From contig NZ_BQME02000001.1 in assembly GCF_022180385.2 (NCBI RefSeq), positions 574,501 through 638,500 on the forward strand: a DNA stretch of 64,000 nt. Direction: 5' to 3'. The notes under the pieces were generated by a model. It searched no databases. It was given only the letters and a program-made list of their open reading frames with translations, and was not told where the DNA came from. Positions 25,342-33,658 of this stretch are shown piece after piece. Position numbers and translations under genes: made by a program. The first letter of the stretch is position 1; the number at the start of each line of letters is the position of its first letter. Source of the DNA: Paenibacillus sp. L3-i20 (GTDB lineage Bacteria > Bacillota > Bacilli > Paenibacillales > Paenibacillaceae).

Positions 25342-26379
25342 ATGAAAAAAAGCGAATTGAAGAAACGGACATTTGGAAAATTAACAGGGGTACTTGCTAT
25401 GTGTACACTAGTTTCGATCCTTACTGCATGTGGAAATACTGGTGCTGAACAAAAAAATACTAACAGTAATAAAGTTCAAACAACGTCAACAGCTGCAGTG
25501 GAGCAAAAGAAAGAGGGCGATAAGATTAAACCCGCGGATTTGCCGAAAGCTATGCTTGAAGGTCGTTATGAATCGCTTTATAGTCAGTTCAGTCCATCAT
25601 TTATGAAACATGTCAGTTTAGAAGATTTCAGCAAGATGGGGACAGAATTTACAAGTGGTGTTGATCAATTCGAGCCATTCACGAACTTCAAACAAAACGG
25701 TAATAATTGGCATGTGTGGACATCCCCTTCCGCAGATAAAGGAATATTAGTTGCATTTGATGAGAATGAATCTATTATTGGACTACAAGTTCAGCACCTC
25801 ACCTCTCATCCAGAAACGGACAGTAGCTATACAAATACGGAGTTTTCACCACCATTTAAAGACGATTTGTTTGTGTTTTGGGGCGGTACAAATGTACTGG
25901 CCAACTATCATTACGAGCATGAAAGCCAGCGCTACGCTTATGACTTAGTTCAGTTAAAGGATGATTTCTCCTTTGAAGGCGATCCTTCGAAAAATGAAAG
26001 CTACTATGCATTTGGTCTGCCTATTCTCGCACCTGCTGAAGGGACTGTTGTTTCAGTCGTGAATGATATTGTAGACAATGAGCCTGTTGGCGTTATGAAT
26101 GAAAAAGAGCCTGCTGGTAATATGGTCGTCATTGATCATGGCGGTGAATTTAGTATGTTGGCACATCTAAAGAAGGGTTCTGTCACTGTAAAGGTAGGAG
26201 ATAAAGTTACACGCGGTCAAGAAATCGGTTTGCTTGGTAATTCAGGACATTCAAGTGAAGCTCATTTGCACTTTCAAGTTTCCGATGGAAAAGATCTCTT
26301 CACTTCCAAATCCCTTCATGTAAATTGGAAAGATGGTGTTAAACCTATACGTGGAGAAATCTTTACTGCAAAACCATAA
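25342..26379 (+). CDS. M23-family peptidase-domain lipoprotein
   Basis: 345 residues. The signal peptide ends in LTAC (Cys about residue 30). A DUF3887-like region follows (about 65-150, with RYESLYSQFSPSFMKHVS), then an M23/LysM-type peptidase domain (about 190-345) with NMVVIDHGGEFSMLAHL and the HLHFQV motif. Where the HxxxD ligand pair is expected the sequence reads RYAYD, so one zinc ligand is displaced or missing. It may be a cell-wall hydrolase or a non-catalytic regulator. AGGAGG precedes the ATG. It is divergent from the two-component operon, which may control it. Confidence 0.85.
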   Translation: MKKSELKKRTFGKLTGVLAMCTLVSILTACGNTGAEQKNTNSNKVQTTSTAAVEQKKEGDKIKPADLPKAMLEGRYESLYSQFSPSFMKHVSLEDFSKMGTEFTSGVDQFEPFTNFKQNGNNWHVWTSPSADKGILVAFDENESIIGLQVQHLTSHPETDSSYTNTEFSPPFKDDLFVFWGGTNVLANYHYEHESQRYAYDLVQLKDDFSFEGDPSKNESYYAFGLPILAPAEGTVVSVVNDIVDNEPVGVMNEKEPAGNMVVIDHGGEFSMLAHLKKGSVTVKVGDKVTRGQEIGLLGNSGHSSEAHLHFQVSDGKDLFTSKSLHVNWKDGVKPIRGEIFTAKP

Positions 26380-26402
26380 AAGGGATTGATTCCCTCTTAA
26401 AT

Positions 26403-26434
26403 GTAAAGCATACTTTACGTAAAGCTAACTTTAC
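26403..26434. promoter_or_regulatory. Double palindrome operator upstream of the XRE gene
   Basis: Two adjacent palindromes, each GTAAAG-N4-CTTTAC (spacers CATA and CTAA), are joined without a gap. They end 15 bases before the start codon of the small XRE regulator, inside its expected promoter or leader. This is a strong candidate operator for autoregulation by that protein. Confidence 0.7.
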
Positions 26435-26449
26435 ATTTGGGGTGAATCA

Positions 26450-26653
26450 ATGGAAAATCATATTCGCAGCTTACGCTCGCAATTCAATATGACTCAAGAA
26501 CAATTAGCGGATATTGTAGGTGTATCTAGGCAATCCATCATCGCCATTGAGTCAACGAGATATAATCCCTCACTGGAATTAGCTTATAAGATCGCGCGTG
26601 CTTTCGGCAAAACGATTGAAGAAGTTTTCATTTTTAGTGAGGGGGATAAATAA
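26450..26653 (+). CDS. Small XRE/Cro-type regulator (YozG-like)
   Basis: 67 residues, essentially one helix-turn-helix: IRSLRSQFNMTQEQLADIVG, then VSRQSIIAIESTRYNPSL. The short one-domain form with this ending is typical of Firmicute regulators paired with a small membrane protein. It probably binds the double palindrome 15 bases upstream and represses its own operon. Its stop is directly followed by the ATG of the membrane protein gene. Confidence 0.9.
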   Translation: MENHIRSLRSQFNMTQEQLADIVGVSRQSIIAIESTRYNPSLELAYKIARAFGKTIEEVFIFSEGDK

Positions 26654-27136
26654 ATGGCGTATGTAGGTTTATATGGTGGATTGATATTTGCATTCTTCGG
26701 CTGGTACTTCGGGAGACGTGCCGCAATCAAAAACAATGCTTTGGATGAAGTGCACCGATATATTTGGAGCAAAGCAAGATCAACGTCGTGGTTTTGTACA
26801 CTTGCTGCTATTTACATCATGCTTATGCTAGGAGCTTCAGGAATTCAAATCGAAATGATGCCTGCTCTATCCATTCTATTAGCAGTGCTTTTGAGCAGTT
26901 GGGGAATCTCTGGCGCTTTCTATTCAATCCGTATGACTTCTGAGCCTTTACAATCTCATTCCAATCCGAAGTTGCACCTGAAACTTTCTTTATACTTTGG
27001 ACTATTCATATTGCTCATCTTCACGATTATTTCAATTGTCACTGGAGATTGGAAGTTTTTATTAGCTGCGATACCACCATTTCTGCTGAATCTTGCCATC
27101 ACTTTTATTATTGTTCGTCGAACTAGTGTTAAATAA
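26654..27136 (+). CDS. Four-helix membrane protein paired with the XRE regulator
   Basis: 160 residues with four hydrophobic helices (about 3-20, 46-66, 73-93 and 115-155 as two close segments). I do not recognise a named domain. Small membrane proteins encoded with YozG-type regulators are common in Bacilli, but their role is not established. It starts with no gap after the regulator, so the two are one transcript, and it ends at a clear terminator. Confidence 0.75.
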   Translation: MAYVGLYGGLIFAFFGWYFGRRAAIKNNALDEVHRYIWSKARSTSWFCTLAAIYIMLMLGASGIQIEMMPALSILLAVLLSSWGISGAFYSIRMTSEPLQSHSNPKLHLKLSLYFGLFILLIFTIISIVTGDWKFLLAAIPPFLLNLAITFIIVRRTSVK

Positions 27137-27145
27137 ACCCTTCTG

Positions 27146-27180
27146 AAGCACCAAGTCTCATAGTCGAGACTTGGCGCTTT
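27146..27180 (+). terminator. Terminator after the XRE-membrane protein pair
   Basis: AAGC-CCAAGTCTC and GAGACTTGG-GCTT pair with a single bulge around a 6-base loop, followed by TTTAC. Confidence 0.8.
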
Positions 27181-27336
27181 ACTCATTTCGGAAAAAACTA
27201 AACTACTGCAATTCCCTACCCCTATCGTAATTAGTGCAGACATATCCAATTTCATATAGCTAAGTGAAACAATTTACGGTATGATGTTGCCTTGTACTAT
27301 AATCGGACCTCGTGGAGAAGGAATGTTGATACGCTG

Positions 27337-28107
27337 ATGGGTATTGAGCTAACTTGGGAGATCATAATTATTATTGTAGTTGGAGGTTTTCTCGCAGCAT
27401 TTATTGATTCCGTTGTAGGCGGAGGCGGACTCATCGCTTTGCCGGCTCTTCTCGCCGCTGGTCTTCCACCCCATTTAGCACTTGGGACGAATAAGCTAGC
27501 AGGAACAATGTCTTCACTGACAAGCACAATTACATTTCTTCGATCAGGGAATATCGACCTTAAAATGACAAGCAAGCTAGTTCCCCTAGCCGCAATAGGA
27601 GCGATTACAGGAACATTGCTTGTACAGTTCGTGCCTTCCGAATGGCTGCGTCCACTAGTGATCGTTCTACTTATAATTGTTACGATCTATACACTATTTC
27701 GTCGTGACTGGGGTTCGATTGCTACATTTCGCTCTCACTCCAAGCGGAGCTGGATTGCAATGGCAGTAACAGCACTTCTCCTCGGCAGCTATGATGGCTT
27801 TTTTGGACCGGGTACAGGCTCATTTCTTATATTCGCCTTTCTTATTCTTGGGCTTGACTTCGTGAAAGCAGCTGGCAATGCTAAATTGCTTAATTTAACA
27901 AGCAATGTATGCAGTCTAGTCGTATTTATTTGTCTCAGCTCGGTATCCTATGGAATCGGACTTTTGATGGGTGCAGCTATGGTATTGGGCTCATTAGTAG
28001 GTTCCCGTGTCGCAATTCGTCAAGGTGCATGTTATGTAAAACCGCTGTTTATTGGAGTTAGTACGCTACTAATTACACGACAGATTTGGGTCATGATTGC
28101 CGGTTAG
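27337..28107 (+). CDS. TSUP/TauE-SafE family membrane permease
   Basis: 256 residues from ATG 27337; the frame extends upstream to a TTG at 27292, but neither start has an ideal site. About eight hydrophobic helices carry the family repeats: FIDSVVGGGGLIALPALLAAGL and LGTNKLAGTMSSLTST early, then DGFFGPGTGSFLIFAFLILGLDF and GNAKLLNLTSN late. TSUP proteins export or import sulfur-containing or organic anions such as sulfite or sulfoacetate. No sulfur genes are nearby, so the substrate is unknown. Confidence 0.88.
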   Translation: MGIELTWEIIIIIVVGGFLAAFIDSVVGGGGLIALPALLAAGLPPHLALGTNKLAGTMSSLTSTITFLRSGNIDLKMTSKLVPLAAIGAITGTLLVQFVPSEWLRPLVIVLLIIVTIYTLFRRDWGSIATFRSHSKRSWIAMAVTALLLGSYDGFFGPGTGSFLIFAFLILGLDFVKAAGNAKLLNLTSNVCSLVVFICLSSVSYGIGLLMGAAMVLGSLVGSRVAIRQGACYVKPLFIGVSTLLITRQIWVMIAG

Positions 28108-28147
28108 GAAGAGATCTTCCGATCTTGTCGGAGACTCACAAAATACT

Positions 28148-28165
28148 TTGTGAAAAAAGTCACAA
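28148..28165. promoter_or_regulatory. Rex operator 1
   Basis: TTGTGAAAAAAGTCACAA matches the Rex consensus (TTGTGAA-N4-TTCACAA) except for one base. It lies 159 bases before the NADH oxidase start, just upstream of a possible -35 (TTGTCA at 28174). Confidence 0.78.
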
Positions 28166-28217
28166 AAAAGTCATTGTCATTTCCGCAAAAATATCATATG
28201 CTAGTAACAAGAAAAGA

Positions 28218-28235
28218 TTGTGAATGTTTTCACAC
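28218..28235. promoter_or_regulatory. Rex operator 2
   Basis: TTGTGAATGTTTTCACAC has both complete half-sites with a single change at the last base. It lies downstream of the likely promoter. Confidence 0.82.
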
Positions 28236-28246
28236 TATAAAATAGG

Positions 28247-28264
28247 TTGTGAAATAATTCACCT
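28247..28264. promoter_or_regulatory. Rex operator 3
   Basis: TTGTGAAATAATTCACCT keeps a full left half-site and a slightly degenerate right half. It starts 29 bases after operator 2, close to three helical turns. Confidence 0.72.
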
Positions 28265-28323
28265 AGTAGGGCATAGCTCAGCTGCAAGTTTCCGCGCCCC
28301 ACTCACCCAAAGGAGGAAATACG

Positions 28324-29661
28324 ATGAAAACAAAAATTGCTGTTATTGGATGTACGCATGCTGGCACTGCTGCCATTACAAATATGGCTCGTTTATACCC
28401 TGAAGCTGAAATAACTGTTTTTGAACGGAATGACAACATCTCTTTCCTATCGTGTGGAATTGCGCTTCATGTTGGTGGGGTTGTGAAGAATGCTCAGGAG
28501 TTGTTCTATGCATCGCCCCAGCAGTTAGCCGAACTTGGTGTAACAACACTTATGCGCCATGATGTGTTAAACGTTGATGCAGCAGCCAAAACGATTGAAG
28601 CACGTAATCTAACAACTGGCGAGCAAACGACCCATAGCTATGATAAGCTTGTTGTCACAACTGGATCGTGGCCGATTATTCCGGGGATGGATGGTATCAA
28701 TTTAGAAAATGTTGTCCTTTGCAAAAACTATAACCATGCACAAACTATTATTGAAAAAGCTAAAACAGCGAATCGAATTACTGTCATTGGTGCAGGCTAC
28801 ATTGGAGTCGAACTTGTAGAAGCATTCGAGATGCTTGGCAAAGAGGTTACATTAATCGATAATATGGATCGTGTATTGTACAAATATTTAGACAAAGAAA
28901 TTACAGACGTAACCGAACAAGCTCTTGTTGAGCGAGGCGTTCAGCTAGCACTTGGACAGATGGTGACATCGTTCGTTGGAGATGAGCACGGCAAAGTTAC
29001 AACTGTCCTGACCACTGCTGGACAATATGAAACAGATCTTGTCGTCCTATGTGTCGGTTTCCGTCCAAACACAGAGCTATTAAAGGGACAAATTGATATG
29101 CTTCCAAATGGTGCAATCCTCGTGGACGACTATATGCGTACGAGCAACCCGGACATTTTCGCTGCTGGAGATAGCTGTGCCGTCCATTACAATCCGACAG
29201 GTGATCATGCCTACATTCCGCTAGCTACCAACGCTGTACGGATGGGAACACTTGTAGCAAGAAACTTGATGGAACCAACGATTAAATACTTGGGTACACA
29301 AGGTACTTCGGGTATCAAAATATATGACTATAACATTGCCGCAACTGGGATGACAGAAACGGCTGCTCTTGAGGCAGGTATGAATGTGAAAAAAGTCACA
29401 ATTGTAGACAACTACCGTCTAGAGTTTATGCCAACTTATGAAGCCGTCACGTTAAAAGTGGTTTACGAAGCGGAAACAGGACGAATTATTGGTGCTCAAC
29501 TATTCTCGAAGGTCGATATGACACAGTCGATCAATACCCTTTCGGTTTGTATCCAAAAAGGTATGACGATGGATGAACTCAGCTTTGTCGACTTCTTCTT
29601 CCAGCCTCATTATAACAAGCCATGGAATTTACTAAACCAAGCTGGCTTGCAGGCTGTTTAA
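28324..29661 (+). CDS. nox: NADH oxidase, water-forming type (CoA-disulfide reductase family)
   Basis: 445 residues. The N-terminal FAD-binding motif starts IAVIGCTHAGTAAI, the active cysteine is C44 in FLSCGIAL, the NAD-binding motif is TVIGAGYIGVELVEAF near residue 160, and the second FAD motif ends with DIFAAGDSCAV. Together these define the Nox/CoADR group, which uses NADH to reduce oxygen to water or a thiol substrate. Three Rex operators upstream imply induction when the NADH/NAD ratio rises, fitting an NADH-recycling role. AAAGGAGG precedes the ATG. Confidence 0.9.
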   Translation: MKTKIAVIGCTHAGTAAITNMARLYPEAEITVFERNDNISFLSCGIALHVGGVVKNAQELFYASPQQLAELGVTTLMRHDVLNVDAAAKTIEARNLTTGEQTTHSYDKLVVTTGSWPIIPGMDGINLENVVLCKNYNHAQTIIEKAKTANRITVIGAGYIGVELVEAFEMLGKEVTLIDNMDRVLYKYLDKEITDVTEQALVERGVQLALGQMVTSFVGDEHGKVTTVLTTAGQYETDLVVLCVGFRPNTELLKGQIDMLPNGAILVDDYMRTSNPDIFAAGDSCAVHYNPTGDHAYIPLATNAVRMGTLVARNLMEPTIKYLGTQGTSGIKIYDYNIAATGMTETAALEAGMNVKKVTIVDNYRLEFMPTYEAVTLKVVYEAETGRIIGAQLFSKVDMTQSINTLSVCIQKGMTMDELSFVDFFFQPHYNKPWNLLNQAGLQAV

Positions 29662-29723
29662 TATAGTATCACGAGAGTGCGGTAACTGATAAACGCACTC
29701 TCAACAAAATATTTTAAGACACA

Positions 29724-29768
29724 GCGGCAGTTCAAGACATGTTAATAATGTCTTGACTGTCGCTTTAT
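29724..29768 (+). terminator. Terminator after nox
   Basis: AGCGGCAGT-CAAGACA and TGTCTTG-ACTGTCGCT pair in a long near-perfect stem followed by TTATT. A second hairpin (GAGAGTGCG/CGCACTCTC, about 29672-29702) lies just upstream. Confidence 0.8.
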
Positions 29769-29815
29769 TGATTCAAAAATCATTCTCCTTTATTGCAACA
29801 ATATGATTGAAACTA

Positions 29816-30065
29816 TTACATACAAGTTATCAACATGTTACCGTCCGGATCTTTGAAATTAAACCAATGACCATTCTCTATATCGGTAGCAAGCTCAATT
29901 TTTCGATCTTTCATGAATTGGTAAGCCTTATGTATATCGTCGGTATTATTTACCTGTTTTATTCATATAGATTTGGGTGCCAATCGAAAGTAGCACATCA
30001 CCCTATTCATGGGATGTCCAATCCATTTGAGCACCATGTGCGGTTGATTACAATGTTCTTCATAT
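29816..30065 (-). pseudogene. Broken VOC/glyoxalase-family gene
   Basis: The minus strand carries pieces of a VOC domain in two frames. The first reads GAQMDWTSHE, a TAG stop, GDVLLSIGTQIYMNKTGK and then another stop. The second reads NTDDIHKAYQFMKDRKIELA and continues to GHWFNFKDPDGNMLITCM. The last piece is the typical end of glyoxalase-like proteins. At least one in-frame stop and one frameshift are needed to join them, and the N-terminus is missing. This fills most of the gap between nox and the next lipoprotein gene. Confidence 0.78.
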
Positions 30066-30151
30066 AGTATTTTCGTATGCAACCTTAGCATCTCATCCCT
30101 CGTCTACATCTTTGAAAGTTTATATCACTCATCAAACTCTAGGAGACCAAC

Positions 30152-31012
30152 ATGACAAACAACAAGAGCAAACTTCTCAAACTAGCTTCTTTTATCGTAG
30201 CAGTATCGATTATTGCTACTGGCTGTGGTGATTCCAATCAATCTGCAAGCAATAATAAGACGAATGGCGACAATGTTGCCGCTACAAGTTCTCCAACAGC
30301 AAGCCCCTCAGACGAGTCAGCTACAACAGGCGGAGCCCCAGAGCCAACAACGGTGCCAACCCCAACGGTCCCACCTGCGACTATTGCTCCACCAACGGAG
30401 TCGTCTAACCCAGCAACACAAGCACCTACCAAAGAACCAAACGTTAAGCCTACTGCTAAACCGACCCAGAAACCAGAGATCAAACCATCTCAAAAACCAA
30501 CTTTAAAGCCATCCGAAAAGCCAATAACTAAGCCTACACCAAAACCTACGGAGAAACCTTCTAAACCGAATCCAACTCCTAAGCCGACTGGAAAACCAGC
30601 TCCTAACGGCGGTAAGGATAATGTTGCGATATCCGACATTGCTGCAAAAATAGATAAAGAAATTAAAAACTTATCGTTAATGGACGTAGATAAAGCGATG
30701 ATTCCTGACATGTACAACGATATTGATCCTGACAAGTTACTGTCAGAGAGTCTATTCAAACAAGCAATGATTATATTATCCTCCAGTGAATATTCTATAG
30801 TTAAACTTAAGTCCGGAGATAATTACGAAACGATAGAGGAAGCATTCAAATTCCGTGCTGAAGTCGTGAAAAAGTCGTTTGAGTTCTACTTGCCTAACCA
30901 ATATGAACTTGCAAAAAACTATCAAATTATACGTAATGGAAACTATGTCCTATTCTCTATTTCCGAACAGCAGGATGACATTGCTGACATTTTCAATAGC
31001 TACTTCAAATAG
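30152..31012 (+). CDS. Lipoprotein with long Pro/Thr/Lys linker
   Basis: 286 residues. The signal peptide ends in the lipobox ATGC (Cys about residue 25). A low-complexity linker (about 30-155) changes from S/T/A-rich to repeated KPTPKPT-like units, a wall-spanning spacer. The C-terminal domain (about 158-286) is small, helical and acidic. I recognise no family for it. The tether-plus-domain design suggests a surface-exposed binding or sensory domain. It ends at a bidirectional terminator. Confidence 0.75.
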   Translation: MTNNKSKLLKLASFIVAVSIIATGCGDSNQSASNNKTNGDNVAATSSPTASPSDESATTGGAPEPTTVPTPTVPPATIAPPTESSNPATQAPTKEPNVKPTAKPTQKPEIKPSQKPTLKPSEKPITKPTPKPTEKPSKPNPTPKPTGKPAPNGGKDNVAISDIAAKIDKEIKNLSLMDVDKAMIPDMYNDIDPDKLLSESLFKQAMIILSSSEYSIVKLKSGDNYETIEEAFKFRAEVVKKSFEFYLPNQYELAKNYQIIRNGNYVLFSISEQQDDIADIFNSYFK

Positions 31013-31128
31013 TCGCACACAAGCGTAAAACTCTAAAGCCGCCATTTGGAAGCATAGCTATCGTTTCGCGGAGAAATATAAGCCATTTATAAGATATCAA
31101 ACTTATAAACTGTTATATTTCCAAAAAG

Positions 31129-31161
31129 GCAGCATCAGATGATTATTACATCCGATGCTGC
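31129..31161. terminator. Bidirectional terminator between convergent genes
   Basis: GCAGCATC and GATGCTGC pair around a 17-base loop that can form a further GATG/CATC stem. A-rich and T-rich flanks give U-runs in both directions. Confidence 0.78.
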
Positions 31162-31178
31162 TTATTTTGATGATGCTA

Positions 31179-32924
31179 TTATGCTTCATTTTCGATAAAT
31201 TGCTGCTGTACAAGCTTCGCATATAACTCATGTGTTTGAAGCAGCTCTGTATGGGTGCCTTGACCTGTCACTGCTCCATTTTCAAGAACGACAATACTAT
31301 CCGCATTAATGATTGTCGACAGCCGATGTGCGATAACTAACGTTGTTCTAGACTTCATTAGAACTTGCAGAGCTGCTTGTACCAACTTCTCTGAGGCACT
31401 ATCTAAATGAGCCGTCGCTTCATCTAACAACAGAATATCTGGGTCACGCAGCAGTGCTCTTGCTATTGCAAGACGTTGCCGCTGCCCTCCGGACAGCTTC
31501 ACGCCTCTCTCCCCTACCTCTGTTTCCAAACCATCTGGCAACGAATCCATAAACTCACTTAGATTAGCTTGTTCCAACGCTTCTTTCAGCTTGCTGTCGT
31601 TTACTTGTTCTAAGCCATAGGTTAGATTATGACGTATGGATCCTGCCATCATTGGACTTTCTTGAGATACGTATGCAATTCGTTTCCTCCAGTTATCTAG
31701 TGTCATCGATGCAATATCCTCTGTGCCGTATTCGATCCTCCCATCTGTTGGTTGGTAGAACCTTTCAATAAGCGAAAATAACGTCGTTTTACCTGTACCG
31801 CTCGGACCTACTATTGCGGTCATGCCTCTGGGTGCAGCTCTAAATGATAAGGAATGTAAAATGGGTCTATCCGGGGAATAAGAGAAGCTGACGTTTTCAA
31901 AAACGAGCGCTTGCTTATTCATAGATACGACATTGCTACTGACTTTATTTCCTGCAATCGCATCGCTATCTTCCTCTGGTTTTTCATCCATCAATTCAAT
32001 AATACGTTCAGACGCCCCCATCGCTTTTTGAAACTGTGTGAAAAAAGAAGCCATTTGAGTAAACGGCATGACAATCTGGAACATATATAGGATGATTGCT
32101 ACTAGCTCCCCGGTTGAAATTGATCCTTGAGCAACTCTAACGCCACCATATCCAATTAGCATCACTAGAATAAGAAGCATAACGGTCATCATTAATGGGG
32201 TAACAATGGATAATATTTTCGCTTCCTGCAAGCCAAATCGGAATAAACTGCTGATGCGAGTTTTACCTTGGTTATACTCTTCTTTCTCAGCAAGCGAAGC
32301 TTTTACGAGTCTAATCTCTGCAAGCACCCGACCCAAATCGCCTTGGAAATGTGCTGTCTCGTCTTGCATCGCCTTTGATATTTTGAACATTTTACTGCCT
32401 AATGGCCACAAAACAAGAAGAGAAATTGGCACTGCAACAAGCATTAGCAATGTCATTCTCCAATCAATATAGAACAAAATGACGACGCCCCCGATAATGG
32501 AAACGATACCGCCTAAGAACGAAATGACATGTCCTACAATAAAGTCTTTAATGACATTCGTATCGTTGGTGACACGACTCATTGTTTCTCCTGACGTGTT
32601 ACGATCGAAAAATGGTACCGGCAAACGAAGTACATGTCCCCATACTTCCTTACGAAGCCCGCTAATCATATACTGTCCTACATAATACATGGTGTAGACA
32701 GAAAAGCCTGACATCGCTGTTTGTAAGACGAATACTGATCCAAGTAAAACGATAGTCATTGTCTCAAGTGCGGAATTTGAAACTTGTTCTACTAACGTTT
32801 TTGTTAACAATGGAATAAACAACGATAATATCGTTTCACCAAGTCCAAGAATGACTGCGACAGCTACCAGCCACTTTGCCGGCATATGCTTACCAATTAA
32901 TTTAATAAACGGTTTAACGTCCAT
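31179..32924 (-). CDS. ABC exporter, fused permease and ATPase (BmrA/MsbA-like)
   Basis: 581 residues from ATG 32924, which has GGAGGG 7 bases upstream; the frame extends to 32984 without a site. Six transmembrane helices (about residues 15-300) are followed by an ATPase domain with Walker A IVGPSGTGKTTLF, the signature LSGGQRQR and Walker B DILLLDEATAHLD. It works as a homodimer or heterodimer exporting lipids, drugs or peptides. It is a single gene, so homodimeric action like BmrA is likely. The substrate is unknown. Confidence 0.92.
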   Translation of the reverse strand: MDVKPFIKLIGKHMPAKWLVAVAVILGLGETILSLFIPLLTKTLVEQVSNSALETMTIVLLGSVFVLQTAMSGFSVYTMYYVGQYMISGLRKEVWGHVLRLPVPFFDRNTSGETMSRVTNDTNVIKDFIVGHVISFLGGIVSIIGGVVILFYIDWRMTLLMLVAVPISLLVLWPLGSKMFKISKAMQDETAHFQGDLGRVLAEIRLVKASLAEKEEYNQGKTRISSLFRFGLQEAKILSIVTPLMMTVMLLILVMLIGYGGVRVAQGSISTGELVAIILYMFQIVMPFTQMASFFTQFQKAMGASERIIELMDEKPEEDSDAIAGNKVSSNVVSMNKQALVFENVSFSYSPDRPILHSLSFRAAPRGMTAIVGPSGTGKTTLFSLIERFYQPTDGRIEYGTEDIASMTLDNWRKRIAYVSQESPMMAGSIRHNLTYGLEQVNDSKLKEALEQANLSEFMDSLPDGLETEVGERGVKLSGGQRQRLAIARALLRDPDILLLDEATAHLDSASEKLVQAALQVLMKSRTTLVIAHRLSTIINADSIVVLENGAVTGQGTHTELLQTHELYAKLVQQQFIENEA

Positions 32925-33091
32925 TTGTGTTCCCTCCTTGTTTATCTGCTTTGAGCATATCACTTGACGTAACGTTAGGAGCAAGTGATTTTATACATTT
33001 TGTTGTGTCTTTATCGTCAAATTGTATGGAAAGCAGCAAAGGGAACTACCTGAAATTAAGGCAGTTCCCTTGCTATTATTCATTATTATTT

Positions 33092-33559
33092 CTATTTCTT
33101 TTCATTGTCGCCATGTAATTTAACCAACTCTTCATGAAGTTGCTTTGCTGATTTCCCATCCGTAGCGATGCCATGTTTTTGGGCTATCCTTCGAAGATGC
33201 TCCAATCGCTTCGCTTCATGCTCACGCTTGAAAGCTTCCCACTTTTCCTTATTTGTTTCTTTTGCTATGTTTAGTTCATGCTTGAGCTGCTGAGCTGTCT
33301 TCCCTTCAGTTGGGATGTTGAAGTAGACTGCCATCTCCTGTAGCTTTTTCAATCGATACGCCTCAAATTTCTCGCGAGACATTCCGCCCTGATGATGCTT
33401 ATGTTCTGCGTCCTCTAGATGGATTGGTCCCTCAAAAAATGACTTCGCTATCAATCGTTCAGCTTTTACAGGCTGTGCTGAATAAGTAAAAGAAGCAGCT
33501 ATAACAACAGCTGCCGTTAGAGTCACATACATTTTTTTATACATCGGTTGCATAACCAT
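33092..33559 (-). CDS. Small secreted protein with two internal helical repeats
   Basis: 155 residues. A signal peptide (about 1-30, ending near TYSAQPVKA) is followed by two copies of a 45-50 residue unit. Copy one holds YRLKKLQEMAVYFNIPTEGK and TAQQLKHEL; copy two holds AKRLEHLRRIAQKHGIATDG and KSAKQLHEEL. The repeat (basic helix, then IPT/IATDGK turn, then a QLxxEL helix) resembles SHOCT/SAP-like helical hairpins seen in Paenibacillus surface proteins. No function can be assigned. The start could be the second Met (MYKKMYV). Confidence 0.7.
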   Translation of the reverse strand: MVMQPMYKKMYVTLTAAVVIAASFTYSAQPVKAERLIAKSFFEGPIHLEDAEHKHHQGGMSREKFEAYRLKKLQEMAVYFNIPTEGKTAQQLKHELNIAKETNKEKWEAFKREHEAKRLEHLRRIAQKHGIATDGKSAKQLHEELVKLHGDNEKK

Positions 33560-33658
33560 CCTTCTATATCATAAATACATAGACAACCATTCTAATCCAT
33601 CGATCTTTTCTGGATTATTTTGCCCATACGTACATATGATTAGACATGATTCTGCAAA

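Noticed and set aside
30213-30759. Frames in other phases across the lipoprotein linker
   Set aside because: They are produced by the low-complexity KPTPKPT-coding repeats and lack sites for translation.
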